From: Zeaxanthinibacter enoshimensis
Lineage (GTDB): Bacteria; Bacteroidota; Bacteroidia; Flavobacteriales; Flavobacteriaceae
Assembly: GCF_004362865.1 (NCBI RefSeq)
Contig: NZ_SNYI01000001.1
Coordinates: 620,001-684,000, forward strand
Direction: 5' to 3'
DNA: 64,000 nt
Shown here piece by piece: positions 26,813 through 35,967 of this stretch (position 1 is its first letter; each line of letters begins with the position of its first letter). The notes beneath the pieces were generated by a model. That model searched no databases. It saw nothing but the letters and a program-made list of their open reading frames with translations, and was not told the origin of the DNA. The translations under genes and the position numbers were made by a program.

Positions 26813-27856
26813 TCAACCTGTTATCTCGGTGATCTTCTTCAGGACAGCATTGACACTTATTGTACTCATCGCATTCTCATAACCTTCGGGCAATCTCTTC
26901 CCGTATACTGAAGTCGGAATCTCCGGGTACTGGTTGCGGTCAGCTAATAAACTGAAACCGGGATCCTGCATAAACGGGTAGAAGCCTGCATAAGGATGGG
27001 TCACGCCCCACAGGGTGAGTGTCGGGACCCCGTACATCGCTGCAAGATGTGCATTACCACTATCCATGGCCAGCATAAGATCCAAACGAGATATTAAGGC
27101 CAGTTCTTCCTCAAAACTGCTTTTGCCTGCCAGGTTTATACAAGAAGGATATTTCTTTTCCCATTCGGTCATCACCTGCCGCTCCTTGTCACCTCCGCCA
27201 AACAGGAAGAGAGAATGCTCTCCCCTCGATGCAAGTTGCCGGACCACTTCTTCCATTTTCCCAATGGGGTATTGCTTCCCGGGAAAGGCAGCAAAAGGAG
27301 CAATCCCTATCCATTTCTTCTTATCCTGGCCCAGTTGCCGGATCCATGCCTGGGGCAAAGCCTGTTTTTCCAGGACATCAGTATCGCTGAGCTCAATGGG
27401 GAAACCCAATTTTGAAAAGACCTCAGCATACCGTTCAAAAGTGGTTTTCAGAGGTTTAAAATTCTTTTTAACTCGGGCCGTCAGTGCTTTTTTTTCTGCC
27501 CGGCCTTTATTGATCTGCCGGAAAGGAAATGCCATAAATAAAGTGAAAACTCTCAGCAGGTGTGTGCGTAAAACCCCGTGCAGGTCTGCGATACCTATGG
27601 GAGCCATCCCGCGAATATCCCGGGCCAGTCTCCATAAACCGGTAATACCTTTATGACGCCCCTGCAGGTCCGTGTTATAGACATCCACGCCCGGAACCTG
27701 CCGGATGATCTTCCCGAAAAACGGGCGGGTAATAAAAGTAATAGGGGTACCCGGGTATTTTTTCCTGAAAGCCAGGAGCACGGGGACAGTCATTGCGACA
27801 TCTCCCATGGCGGATAAACGGATGACGATAAGGGGGCGCTTCTTATTTTTGACCAC
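26813..27856 (-). CDS. Glycosyltransferase family 9 (heptosyltransferase-like)
   Basis: The 347-residue cytoplasmic GT-B enzyme resembles ADP-heptose:LPS heptosyltransferases. It has the N-terminal IRLSAMGDVAMTVPVLLAFRKKYP motif, a central GIAPFAAFPGKQYP segment, and the C-terminal donor-site sequence LMLAMDSGNAHLAAMYGVPTLTLWG. The start is a GTG at 27856 that overlaps the DUF4254 gene by 14 bp. The DUF4254 gene is a frequent neighbour in flavobacteria, which suggests one core-glycan step. Donor sugar and acceptor are not readable. Confidence 0.88.
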   Translation of the reverse strand: MVKNKKRPLIVIRLSAMGDVAMTVPVLLAFRKKYPGTPITFITRPFFGKIIRQVPGVDVYNTDLQGRHKGITGLWRLARDIRGMAPIGIADLHGVLRTHLLRVFTLFMAFPFRQINKGRAEKKALTARVKKNFKPLKTTFERYAEVFSKLGFPIELSDTDVLEKQALPQAWIRQLGQDKKKWIGIAPFAAFPGKQYPIGKMEEVVRQLASRGEHSLFLFGGGDKERQVMTEWEKKYPSCINLAGKSSFEEELALISRLDLMLAMDSGNAHLAAMYGVPTLTLWGVTHPYAGFYPFMQDPGFSLLADRNQYPEIPTSVYGKRLPEGYENAMSTISVNAVLKKITEITG

Positions 27857-28448
27857 GAAGTACCGGGTTAAGCTCCTCGTCGTTATACATCTTCATCTGT
27901 TTATAAACTTTCATGTACTTATTTCCCTGCTCGATATCAGCCAGCAGCTGATCAATGGCGGTGGAGAGATCTTTGCGCTGCTCCAGAAGCACGTTGAGTT
28001 TATCCTGGCAGGCTTTACGATGATCATCAGAGGCGTCAGTTCGCTCTGCCTCCTCTTTCATATGGTAAATCTTCAGGGCCAGGATGGAGAGTCGGTCAAT
28101 GGCCCAGGCCGGGCTTTCAGTATTTATAGTGGCATCCTCCTTAATTTCTACCGATTGGTATTTTTGAAGGAAATAAGAGTCGATGTATTCTACCAGGTCC
28201 GTTCTTTCCTGGTTACTCGCGTCAATCTTACGTTTTAGTTCCAAGGCTGCTACCGGGTCAATTTCCGGGTCGCGGATCAGGTCTTCAAAATGCCACTGAA
28301 CCGTATCGATCCAGTTTTTGCGGTAGAGCAGATGCGCGATATCTCCCGCCGGATAAGGGTTCTTTAATTCCTGGTCTACCCTGTCCAGGTGGTGGTAATT
28401 AGATATACTTTCCTCGAATATGCGATTTGCGATCTGACTGAACTGCAT
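27843..28448 (-). CDS. DUF4254 family protein
   Basis: The ATG at 28448 (MQFSQIANRIFEE) gives 201 residues; the TTG at 28469 overlaps the -7 promoter element and is less likely. The protein is helical and charged, without signal or membrane segments (DRVDQELKNPYPAGDIAHLLYRKNW, LELKRKIDASNQERTDLVEY, CQDKLNVLLEQRKDLSTAIDQLLADIE). It matches my memory of DUF4254, a Bacteroidota family of unknown function found next to GT9 genes. Its own promoter lies inside the end of the upstream DUF6427-like gene. Confidence 0.82.
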   Translation of the reverse strand: MQFSQIANRIFEESISNYHHLDRVDQELKNPYPAGDIAHLLYRKNWIDTVQWHFEDLIRDPEIDPVAALELKRKIDASNQERTDLVEYIDSYFLQKYQSVEIKEDATINTESPAWAIDRLSILALKIYHMKEEAERTDASDDHRKACQDKLNVLLEQRKDLSTAIDQLLADIEQGNKYMKVYKQMKMYNDEELNPVLRGQK

Positions 28449-28466
28449 CTGTTTGTTATTTAGCCG

Positions 28467-28498
28467 CAAAGATACTTTTTATTTCAGAACTGTTTCAA
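28467..28498 (-). promoter_or_regulatory. Bacteroidota-type promoter for the DUF4254/GT9 unit
   Basis: On the minus strand TTG (28496-28498) and TATCTTTG (28467-28474) are separated by 21 nt, a good match to the TTG / TAnnTTTG promoter. The -7 element lies 18 bp before the ATG at 28448. Confidence 0.65.
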
Positions 28499-29417
28499 GC
28501 AGCAGGACCGCGAAGGGGATGAGAACGGACAGTACCAGGGTAACCTCTTTGATCTTATGTCTCCTGATAATTTCCACGTATTTCGCAAGCAGGGTGGCAG
28601 CCGGGAAAAAAGTGATCAATACGGGATAGCGCCCGGGACCAGTTTCGAGCAAGGTAATCACCAGCCCAACCGCCACCGAGATCACGATCAACCTCAGGGT
28701 AATGATCCGTCCCATACCCAGCTGCCCTAGTTTCAGGAATGCAAGGAATCCTGTAAATACTACCAGGACGATATAGGCAATAAGCTTGGTACTGTTCTGC
28801 CATGAAGCATAGAATTGCAGGTCAAAATTCCAAACAAAGCGGAAATGCTCTCCAAAGAACGCCTCCCTGCCAAGAAGAATAAGGAAACTCCAGCTGATCA
28901 GGGCCACGGTGACGGTTCCTGCCAGCGGAAGCAGCCAGTTCCTTATATTCTTAGGGTCATAAAAGTATATTGCTACATAAAGCACTACCATATACAGGAG
29001 GGCCCATTGGTAGAAGAGGCTGGAAAGGGCGATCCAGAGGGAAGCATCGTAGATCTTCAGTTTAACATCTTTGGCAGTTTTCAGGCTGATGGCTCTCCTC
29101 GTAGCCAGTAACAGGAAGAATCCACAAAAAATGGCGTTATTGTCCATCAGCACTTGCGGGAAGATCACGAAAAGCATGGTATAATAGAGCATCGCATAGG
29201 AATTGCCGCCCATGATCTGGTTGCGCTTTACAATAAAATCCACCACGAAAACACTAAAGAGCAGTAAAGACAGGACCAGCGTTTGGCCGAGGATTTGTTC
29301 CGGTTCGTAAGAGGCGTTAAAAATGAAAAAATGGGTGATCCAGTAGAAGAAAAAGAGGAAGCCCATCAGGATGATATAGTTTATCGGCTTAGTTTTTCCA
29401 AAAACACTTGAAATCAT
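28479..29417 (-). CDS. DUF6427-like polytopic membrane protein
   Basis: The 312-residue inner-membrane protein has eight or nine hydrophobic helices (e.g. YIILMGFLFFFYWITHFFIF, LLYMVVLYVAIYFY, LVITLLETGPGRYPVLITFF). The pattern and place, next to the small DUF6341-like gene and purD, fit the flavobacterial DUF6427 family, which has no known function. I see no catalytic motif. It is divergent from the small membrane gene at 29457 with only 39 bp between start codons. Confidence 0.78.
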   Translation of the reverse strand: MISSVFGKTKPINYIILMGFLFFFYWITHFFIFNASYEPEQILGQTLVLSLLLFSVFVVDFIVKRNQIMGGNSYAMLYYTMLFVIFPQVLMDNNAIFCGFFLLLATRRAISLKTAKDVKLKIYDASLWIALSSLFYQWALLYMVVLYVAIYFYDPKNIRNWLLPLAGTVTVALISWSFLILLGREAFFGEHFRFVWNFDLQFYASWQNSTKLIAYIVLVVFTGFLAFLKLGQLGMGRIITLRLIVISVAVGLVITLLETGPGRYPVLITFFPAATLLAKYVEIIRRHKIKEVTLVLSVLIPFAVLLLETVLK

Positions 29418-29437
29418 CCCCGGTTTTTATATTTTTG
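29408..29437 (+). promoter_or_regulatory. Bacteroidota-type promoter for the DUF6341-like gene
   Basis: TTG at 29408-29410 and TATTTTTG at 29430-29437 are separated by 19 nt, the ideal spacing. The -7 element ends 19 nt before the ATG at 29457, and the -33 element lies inside the first codons of the divergent gene. Confidence 0.7.
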
Positions 29438-29456
29438 TGCTGTAAATATAACCAAG

Positions 29457-29678
29457 ATGAAAGCATTTTTTGAAGGCATTGAAGATTTATTCGTAAACGT
29501 ACTTTTTGCGCCTTTAGATTTTTTGAGGTTCATGGACAGCTGGTGGCTTGCTAATACCCTGAACTGGATATTCGTAATAATCGGTATGGTGGCAATGGTC
29601 TACTGGTTAAAGCAATTGAAGATATTCAATGACCGGGAGGAAGAAGACAAGAGTGTGACTTCTCACAGTTACCTGTAA
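29457..29678 (+). CDS. Small membrane protein, DUF6341 family
   Basis: The 73-residue protein has an amphipathic start (MKAFFEGIEDLFVNVLFAPLDFLRF) and one membrane helix (TLNWIFVIIGMVAMVYWL), followed by a charged tail with EEEDKSVTSHSYL. It matches my memory of a small flavobacterial family, DUF6341, conserved beside DUF6427 and purD. Function is unknown. It has a good promoter and shares a bidirectional terminator with purD, so it is monocistronic. Confidence 0.82.
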   Translation: MKAFFEGIEDLFVNVLFAPLDFLRFMDSWWLANTLNWIFVIIGMVAMVYWLKQLKIFNDREEEDKSVTSHSYL

Positions 29679-29695
29679 TCCCGATCAGTACTGAT

Positions 29696-29728
29696 AAAAA
29701 AAACCCCGATCTTCATCGGGGTTTTTTT
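29696..29728. terminator. Bidirectional rho-independent terminator
   Basis: A 7-bp GC-rich stem (29704-29710 with 29715-29721) and 4-nt loop is flanked by eight A on the left and seven T on the right, so the stem can extend to about 14 bp. It serves the small DUF6341 gene on the plus strand and purD on the minus strand, whose stop codon it touches. Confidence 0.93.
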
Positions 29729-31001
29729 AGTTAAGATCAAATCCGATGTCATCCCGGAAATAGGCTCCATCAAATGAAATTTTTGCAGCTTCCCGGTAGG
29801 AAACCTTCAGGGCATCCAAAAAGTTCTCCCCATAAGCGGTCAATGCGAGGACACGTCCCCCGTTAGTCACCACTGCTCCCTGTTCTACCGTAGTTCCCGC
29901 GTGGAACGGAATAGCATCTTTAATATCATTTAGCCCGGAAATCTCTTTTTTCTTTTCATAGCTGCCAGGGTAGCCTCCGGAGACCATCATTACCGTGGTT
30001 GCAGCCCGTGGATCGATGTCGAGCTCAATCTCACCCAGGCGGTTTTCAGCCAAAGCCTGGAATAAGTCGACCAGGTCATTCTTAACCCTCGGTAACACCA
30101 CTTCGGTTTCCGGGTCTCCCAGCCGCACATTGTATTCGATTACCTTGGGATCGTCTCCCACTTTGATCAGGCCGATAAAGATAAAGCCCATATAGGGTAT
30201 CCCGTCCTTTTTAAGGCCTTCTACTGTCGGTTTTACGATGCGGTCGTGTATCCTTGCCTCGAACTCCTTATCGGCGAATGGAACCGGGGAAACAGCGCCC
30301 ATTCCGCCTGTATTGAGCCCGGTATCCCCTTTCCCGATGCGTTTGTAGTCCTTTGCCATGGGAAATACTTTATAGTCATTACCATCGGTCAGTACAAAAC
30401 AGCTCAATTCTATCCCGGATAAAAATTCTTCGATCACCACCGTCCTGCTGGCCTCCCCGAATTTGGAATCGATCAGCATAGCCTGCAATTCATCCTTGGC
30501 TTGTTGTAGATCGTCAAGGATCAATACTCCCTTCCCTGCGGCCAGGCCGTCAGCTTTAAGGACATAAGGCGGGTTCAGGGTTTCCAGGAAAGCCTGGCCT
30601 GCCTCCAGTTCACCTGCTTTAAAACTCTGGTAGGCTGCAGTGGGTATGCCGTGGCGGTACATGAATTCCTTTGCGAACTGCTTACTCCCTTCCAGCGTGG
30701 CGGCATATTTACGGGGACCTATAACAGGAATATGTTGCAGCTCCTTGTCCTCTAGGATGAAATCATGTATGCCTTGCACCAGGGGTACCTCGGGACCTAC
30801 GATGACCATCTCTATATTGTGTTGCAGGGCGGCTTGTTTGATCCCGTCAAAATCTTCAACGGCAATATCGAGGTTAGCCCCGATTTCAGCCGTGCCTGCA
30901 TTTCCCGGAGCTATAAAGAGTTGACCGCATTTAGGACTTTGTTTCAGTTTCCAGGCCAGCGTATGCTCTCGCCCCCCGGAACCCAGGATGAGAATATTCA
31001 T
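29727..31001 (-). CDS. purD: Phosphoribosylamine--glycine ligase
   Basis: The 424-residue ATP-grasp enzyme joins phosphoribosylamine and glycine in purine synthesis. It starts with ILGSGGREHTLAWKL, has the GPEVPLVQGI segment, the ATP-grasp core (YVLKADGLAAGKGVLI, ELSCFVLTDG) and the Mg-binding EYNVRLGDPET. The C-terminal PurD domain ends in REAAKISFDGAYFRDDIG. Length is normal. It has its own -7 element (31018-31025) and terminator, so it is separate from the polysaccharide genes upstream. Confidence 0.97.
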   Translation of the reverse strand: MNILILGSGGREHTLAWKLKQSPKCGQLFIAPGNAGTAEIGANLDIAVEDFDGIKQAALQHNIEMVIVGPEVPLVQGIHDFILEDKELQHIPVIGPRKYAATLEGSKQFAKEFMYRHGIPTAAYQSFKAGELEAGQAFLETLNPPYVLKADGLAAGKGVLILDDLQQAKDELQAMLIDSKFGEASRTVVIEEFLSGIELSCFVLTDGNDYKVFPMAKDYKRIGKGDTGLNTGGMGAVSPVPFADKEFEARIHDRIVKPTVEGLKKDGIPYMGFIFIGLIKVGDDPKVIEYNVRLGDPETEVVLPRVKNDLVDLFQALAENRLGEIELDIDPRAATTVMMVSGGYPGSYEKKKEISGLNDIKDAIPFHAGTTVEQGAVVTNGGRVLALTAYGENFLDALKVSYREAAKISFDGAYFRDDIGFDLN

Positions 31002-31017
31002 GTTCTTAACGTTTGGG

Positions 31018-31025
31018 CAAAAATA
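31018..31025 (-). promoter_or_regulatory. Promoter -7 element for purD
   Basis: The minus strand reads TATTTTTG, fitting TAnnTTTG, 17 bp before the purD ATG. No TTG is seen at the -33 distance, so confidence is moderate. Confidence 0.45.
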
Positions 31026-31094
31026 CAGTAAGCGGCCTAAAAAATGGGTGCATCTGCCCGAATTTTAGACCGCTTGACTATATTAATAAAAGTA

Positions 31095-32081
31095 TTATTT
31101 CCTGTTACGACTGGTGAAATCGCGATGTTCGGTTTTCTCCAGTTCCTCTTTGGAAAGGGTTTTAAAGTAATCAAAGGTCTTACGCATCCCTTCTTCCCTG
31201 CCAACTTTAGGCTCCCAACCAAGGATTTCCTTAGCCTTGGTGATGTCCGGCTGGCGCTGCATAGGATCGTCTTTAGGTAATGGCTTGTAGACGATCTTCT
31301 GGTCGGTACCCGTAAGCTTTATGATCTCCTCTGCAAAATCCCTGATAGTGATCTCGTGCGGGTTCCCGATATTGACAGGCATGGTGTAATCGCTCATCAG
31401 CAGGCGGTAGATTCCTTCAATCTCGTCATCGACATAACAGAAGGAGCGGGTCTGGGATCCGTCGCCAAAAACCGTGAGATCTTCGCCTCGGAGAGCCTGC
31501 CCCATGAAAGCAGGAATCACCCTTCCGTCGTTCAGCCTCATCCTGGGTCCATACGTATTAAAAATCCTGACGATCCGGGTATCCAGGCCGTGGAAACGGT
31601 GGTAGGCCATGGTGATGGACTCCTGGAAACGTTTGGCCTCATCGTAAACACCCCTGGGTCCTATGGTATTCACATTCCCGTAGTATTCCTCAGTCTGCGG
31701 ATGGACTAAAGGATCCCCGTAGATCTCCGAGGTAGATGCGATCAGGATACGCGCGCCCTTTTCCTTTGCAAGTCCCAACAGGTTATGAGTTCCCAGGGCA
31801 CCTACTTTCAGGGTCTGTATCGGGATCTTCAGGTAATCAATCGGGCTGGCAGGGGAGGCAAAGTGAAGGATATAATCCAGTTCGCCGGCCACATGCACAA
31901 ATTTGGTCACATCGTGGTGATAGAATTCGAATTGAGGCAGTTTAAAAAGATGCTCAATATTCTTAAGGTCCCCCGTGATCAGGTTGTCCATCCCGATCAC
32001 ATGAAACCCTTCATCGATAAACCGATCACACAGGTGTGATCCCAGGAAACCGGCTGCACCGGTGATTAACACTCTTTTCAT
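31095..32081 (-). CDS. UDP-glucuronate decarboxylase (UDP-xylose synthase)
   Basis: The 328-residue extended short-chain dehydrogenase should convert UDP-glucuronate to UDP-xylose with bound NAD+. It has the Rossmann motif GAAGFLGSH, the family segment [11 protein letters not shown], the catalytic TSEIYGDP and YDEAKR (Tyr-x3-Lys), and [15 protein letters not shown] with the Arg that marks UXS enzymes. The UDP-glucose dehydrogenase gene lies 63 bp upstream, which gives a complete UDP-glucose to UDP-xylose route. It forms one unit with that gene. Confidence 0.9.
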   Translation of the reverse strand: MKRVLITGAAGFLGSHLCDRFIDEGFHVIGMDNLITGDLKNIEHLFKLPQFEFYHHDVTKFVHVAGELDYILHFASPASPIDYLKIPIQTLKVGALGTHNLLGLAKEKGARILIASTSEIYGDPLVHPQTEEYYGNVNTIGPRGVYDEAKRFQESITMAYHRFHGLDTRIVRIFNTYGPRMRLNDGRVIPAFMGQALRGEDLTVFGDGSQTRSFCYVDDEIEGIYRLLMSDYTMPVNIGNPHEITIRDFAEEIIKLTGTDQKIVYKPLPKDDPMQRQPDITKAKEILGWEPKVGREEGMRKTFDYFKTLSKEELEKTEHRDFTSRNRK

Positions 32082-32144
32082 ATTTTTTGCTTAAACTCCC
32101 TTGCTGACCATAGACCTTATAGTCCGTCAACTTAGATTATTCAC

Positions 32145-33572
32145 TCAGTGTGATGCCTGCACTTCCATAGCTTCCTGGGCTCCCTCCCCGATCCGGTAGT
32201 ACACGAACCCGAGGTTATTGAGAAGCTTTTTGTCCAGGATACCCCGACCGTCAAATACAAATGCAGGTTTCTGCATATTGTCATAGATCCTTTTCCAGTC
32301 ATATTCCTTAAACTCCTCCCATTCGGTCAGGACCGCCACGGCGTGGGCGTCCTTACACGCTTCGTATGGATCCCTGTAAACGGACAGTCCCTGCCTGTTC
32401 TCATCAGCAGAACGGGTGTTCAGGTAATCCAGGTCTGCATACATTTGCTCTTCCTCTACCTTGGGATCGTATGCCGCGATCTGTGCCTGTTCGTTCAGCA
32501 GGTCATCTGCCACGTATATAGCTGCCGACTCCCTGGTGTCATTGGTATCTTTTTTAAAGGCCCAGCCCAGGAAAGCAATTTTTTTACCGGATACGGTATT
32601 GTACAGCGTGCTGACAATATTGTTAGCAAAGCGTCGCTTCTGGTGATCGTTCATAATGATGACTTGCTCCCAGTAATCGGCCACCTCGTTCAGGCCGTAG
32701 GTCTTCGCGATATATACCAGGTTCAGGATATCTTTCTGAAAACAGGAACCTCCGAAACCAACAGAAGATTTCAGGAATTTAGGTCCGATCCGGCTGTCCA
32801 TCCCGATGGCTTTGGCGACCTCGTTCACGTCAGCCCCGGTTTTTTCGCAAAGTTCGGACAGGGCATTGATCGATGAAACCCGCTGTGCCAGGAAGGCATT
32901 GGCGGTGAGTTTAGACAGTTCTGACGACCATACATTGGTGGTAAGGATATTCTCTTTGGGAACCCACTGGGAATAAACGTCTACCAGCTCTTGTATAGCT
33001 CTCTCTCCCTCTGCGGAGGTTTCTCCGCCGATAAGGACACGATCAGGGGCGTGAAGATCCTGTATTGCAGTTCCTTCTGCCAGGAATTCCGGGTTAGAGA
33101 GGATCTGGAAGTTCACGTTATTCCCGGTATTCTCGAGTATGCTTTTAATAGCGGAGGCGGTTCTTACGGGCAGGGTGGATTTTTCAACTACGATCTTATC
33201 GCTCTTAGCCACCCGGGCGATCTGCCTTGCACAAAGTTCTATATACTTGAGGTCGGCAGCCATACCTTTACCTTTCCCATAGGTCTTGGTGGGGGTATTT
33301 ACAGAGATAAAGATCATCTCTGCTTCTTCAATTGCCTTATCTACTTCTGTAGAGAAGAACAGGTTTCTTCCCCTCGCTTCTTTTACAACCTCATCCAGCC
33401 CGGGCTCGTATACAGGCAATTTGCTCAGGTCCTCGTGGTTCCAGGCGGCGATCCGCTTCTCGTTGATATCTACTACGGTAACCTTGATATCAGGACACTT
33501 CTGGGCAATCACTGCCATTGTTGGTCCCCCGACATAACCTGCTCCGATACAACATATATGTTTTACTGCCAT
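32145..33572 (-). CDS. UDP-glucose 6-dehydrogenase
   Basis: The 475-residue enzyme oxidises UDP-glucose to UDP-glucuronate with two NAD+. It has the N-terminal [14 protein letters not shown] Rossmann motif, the [19 protein letters not shown] segment typical of the eukaryote-like UGDH subgroup, the central [20 protein letters not shown], the catalytic Cys in [11 protein letters not shown], and the C-terminal [14 protein letters not shown]. It starts a unit with its own promoter and feeds the decarboxylase gene that follows. Confidence 0.94.
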   Translation of the reverse strand: MAVKHICCIGAGYVGGPTMAVIAQKCPDIKVTVVDINEKRIAAWNHEDLSKLPVYEPGLDEVVKEARGRNLFFSTEVDKAIEEAEMIFISVNTPTKTYGKGKGMAADLKYIELCARQIARVAKSDKIVVEKSTLPVRTASAIKSILENTGNNVNFQILSNPEFLAEGTAIQDLHAPDRVLIGGETSAEGERAIQELVDVYSQWVPKENILTTNVWSSELSKLTANAFLAQRVSSINALSELCEKTGADVNEVAKAIGMDSRIGPKFLKSSVGFGGSCFQKDILNLVYIAKTYGLNEVADYWEQVIIMNDHQKRRFANNIVSTLYNTVSGKKIAFLGWAFKKDTNDTRESAAIYVADDLLNEQAQIAAYDPKVEEEQMYADLDYLNTRSADENRQGLSVYRDPYEACKDAHAVAVLTEWEEFKEYDWKRIYDNMQKPAFVFDGRGILDKKLLNNLGFVYYRIGEGAQEAMEVQASH

Positions 33573-33618
33573 CTTTTAAATGATTTCTATTTAGTTATTT
33601 AGTCTATTAACGCACCCG

Positions 33619-33649
33619 CAAAAATAAGTGGGTTTAAATTGGCGGACAA
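33619..33649 (-). promoter_or_regulatory. Bacteroidota-type promoter for UDP-xylose genes
   Basis: On the minus strand TTG (33647-33649) and TATTTTTG (33619-33626) are separated by 20 nt, a full match to the TTG / TAnnTTTG consensus. The leader to the ATG at 33572 is about 40 nt. Confidence 0.72.
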
Positions 33650-33746
33650 TTTAATCTGTTCAAAAACCCCTTTCTGGGATAAAATCAAACTCATATCGGC
33701 GCATTTTCAAGTCATCTCCCCTGATAATAACAAGAATCGGAGAATA

Positions 33747-35114
33747 TCAGATCCCCCGTGAAAAAATGACAGTGGTTATGGTTTTGAATATGATCCTTAG
33801 ATCTAAGGTAATAGACCTGTTCTTAATATAATAAAGATCGTACTCCAGTTTACGCACAGAATCCTCAAGGTTCTCGCCGTACTTATATTTGACCTGAGCC
33901 CAGCCCGTAATACCCGGTTTAATCAAATGTCGGGTATTATAAAATGGGATAATACTATTTAGTTGGGTAACAAAAACTTTCCGTTCCGGTCGCGGTCCAA
34001 TGAACTGCATATCTCCCCTGATTACGGAAATAATCTGTGGCAATTCATCTATCCTAAAAGCCCTTAACATCCTGCCTACCGGGGTAATTCTATGGTCATT
34101 TGCAGTGGCCATCATTGCTCCTGACTTCTCGGCATCAACCACCATAGACCTGAATTTATAAATTTTGAACTCCTTGCCATAGCGGCCCACTCTTTTTTGG
34201 GTATAGAACAGCGGGCCTTTATTGAAGAACACATTGAGCAGATATACAAATGGAACACTAAGAAGAAATATGAGACCTACGAAAAGCGCCAAGAAGAAAT
34301 TCACCATAAAACTGAAAACCTTTTGCAGGTACCTGATTTTCTTGTTCCTCAACTGGAGGATTTCATAAAAACTGTCGTTATGAGATCTTATAGGCAAAGC
34401 TTCATAGGTGTTCTCATAAAACGAAGTAAATGAAAGCACCTCTCTGCCTTTAATTATGGACCGCAGTAAAATTCTTTCAAGGTCGGGGGGCAAACTGCTA
34501 TAACTCTTAGTATTGATGATCCAAGTGTCTATTTTCTCTGTAGCAGCGAGAAACATATGCTTATTTTTCAACGAATGATGATCCACAGAAAATGTCAGTT
34601 TTACTGTGTAAAACGTTTCCATTTCTTCTCCGTTAATAATCGCCAGATCCTCCTTAAGATTCTTTTCCGTCTGGTCATCATAGATATAAAGCACATTTTT
34701 AGTGGTGGGAATGATCTTAAATATATTCCCGAAAAACAATCTCCATAACCCGATTTCGAGTGGTGTCAGCAATAAGAAAATCAGTAGAGGTATCCTCCAG
34801 AAACTGACATCAAAAAAAATCACAGCAGCCAGGAAGACCACGAATACATATAAAGCCGTGATGTAGAGGGATTGCGAAAGAATATGTCTGCGCTTGGCAA
34901 CCTTCTCAAGGTTATAAAAATCCAGGATATAGGCCAAGGTAAAATAACTGATGATCCCCAGGGAGAACATATAGGTTTTCAGCTCGAACGAAATAAATTC
35001 TTTATCGATTGCATGGTTGATAAAGACATTCAAAGACGCAAGGATGATAAGAAAGTCTCCTATAAGGAGCATTGACTTTCTTTCAATTGAATTCAGGATT
35101 GCAGGCCTTGCCAT
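33747..35114 (-). CDS. Polyprenyl glycosylphosphotransferase (initiating sugar-phosphate transferase)
   Basis: The 455-residue WcaJ-like protein starts repeat-unit synthesis by moving a sugar-phosphate from a UDP-sugar to undecaprenyl phosphate. It has four or five N-terminal membrane helices (SMLLIGDFLIILASLNVF onward), a soluble middle, a further hydrophobic segment near residue 265-295, and the catalytic bacterial sugar transferase domain (300-455) with QKRVGRYGKEFKIYKFRSM, DELPQIISVIRGDM, GPRPE and KPGITGWAQV. It is the last gene of the 30-kb run, 13 bp after a GT2 gene. The first sugar is not known. Confidence 0.92.
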   Translation of the reverse strand: MARPAILNSIERKSMLLIGDFLIILASLNVFINHAIDKEFISFELKTYMFSLGIISYFTLAYILDFYNLEKVAKRRHILSQSLYITALYVFVVFLAAVIFFDVSFWRIPLLIFLLLTPLEIGLWRLFFGNIFKIIPTTKNVLYIYDDQTEKNLKEDLAIINGEEMETFYTVKLTFSVDHHSLKNKHMFLAATEKIDTWIINTKSYSSLPPDLERILLRSIIKGREVLSFTSFYENTYEALPIRSHNDSFYEILQLRNKKIRYLQKVFSFMVNFFLALFVGLIFLLSVPFVYLLNVFFNKGPLFYTQKRVGRYGKEFKIYKFRSMVVDAEKSGAMMATANDHRITPVGRMLRAFRIDELPQIISVIRGDMQFIGPRPERKVFVTQLNSIIPFYNTRHLIKPGITGWAQVKYKYGENLEDSVRKLEYDLYYIKNRSITLDLRIIFKTITTVIFSRGI

Positions 35115-35127
35115 TCTTTAAAGAGAT

Positions 35128-35868
35128 TTATTTAATGTAGGTTCTTAATTTCATAAAAACTGCGGAAAGCAGGTAAAAGGACGACTGGAGAAAAGACAAT
35201 CCTTCAATTTCCCGGTATATCTTCCATTCATACTTAAGTAACCCAATTTTGCCGGAAGAAATTGAATTAGACGTATGTCTATATGAAGAAAGCACTTCCT
35301 GCAGGCCATATCCATCCGCCTTCTTTAACAATTTTAACCAAAGAGCATAATCCTGGCGTTTCCGAATTTCCGGCATATATTGTTTTCCGAAAAAATTCAC
35401 ATCATACATTGCAGTCAGACAGCCGATAGGGTTCTTAAAAAGTGCAGTGTTATAGGTTACTCTCTGCCTAGCCTTAAATAATTGTCCGAGTTTGTTACCC
35501 TTTTCATCGATGGTATCGTAAGAGGTGAAGGAAAAGTGATATTTATTGTTTTGCATAAAGGTGATCTGCTTTTCTAATTTCTCGGGGTACCATTGATCAT
35601 CGCTATCCAGAAAAGCTATATATGACCCTTTAGCCTCAGCAATACCCTTATTCCGAGCTACACCTGCACCACTATTCTGATCTAATTGTATCAGTCTGAT
35701 CCGCTGGTCTTTGCGGGCATATTCCTGAATTATTTCAACACTTCTATCTTCAGAACAATCATCCACTAAAATATGTTCCCATTCTTTATAGAATTGGTTT
35801 TGTACCGATTCGACGCACTGCCGTATAAACTTCTCTGAATTATGAACCGGTGTAATTACTGAAACCAA
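35128..35868 (-). CDS. Glycosyltransferase family 2
   Basis: The 246-residue GT-A enzyme has the N-terminal VSVITPVHNSEKFIRQCVES, the DDCSEDRS segment, GVARNKGIAEAKGSYIAFLDSDD with the metal-binding DxD-like motif, and RKRQDYALWLKLLK. It should transfer a sugar to the growing lipid-linked repeat unit at the cytoplasmic face. The start must be the TTG at 35868, since an in-frame stop lies two codons upstream and no early ATG exists. A 99-bp gap to the GT39-like gene holds a possible -7 element (35954-35961). Confidence 0.9.
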   Translation of the reverse strand: MVSVITPVHNSEKFIRQCVESVQNQFYKEWEHILVDDCSEDRSVEIIQEYARKDQRIRLIQLDQNSGAGVARNKGIAEAKGSYIAFLDSDDQWYPEKLEKQITFMQNNKYHFSFTSYDTIDEKGNKLGQLFKARQRVTYNTALFKNPIGCLTAMYDVNFFGKQYMPEIRKRQDYALWLKLLKKADGYGLQEVLSSYRHTSNSISSGKIGLLKYEWKIYREIEGLSFLQSSFYLLSAVFMKLRTYIK

Positions 35869-35953
35869 AGATTAGAATATTAGTTATTGTCGATTTGAAA
35901 TTTTTGAGCTGTAGCTTACTGAATTTTACCTGTACATGCACCGCTTACGGCAG

Positions 35954-35961
35954 CAAAGATA
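35954..35961 (-). promoter_or_regulatory. Possible -7 promoter element
   Basis: The minus strand reads TATCTTTG, fitting TAnnTTTG, 86 bp before the GT2 start at 35868. No -33 TTG is visible at the right distance, so this may be chance or an internal promoter. Confidence 0.3.
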
Positions 35962-35967
35962 CAACCC

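Noticed and set aside
33720-33750. CTGATA ... TATCAG inverted repeat after the sugar-phosphate transferase gene as operon terminator
   Set aside because: Arms are 6 bp of low GC with an 18-nt loop and no T-tract.
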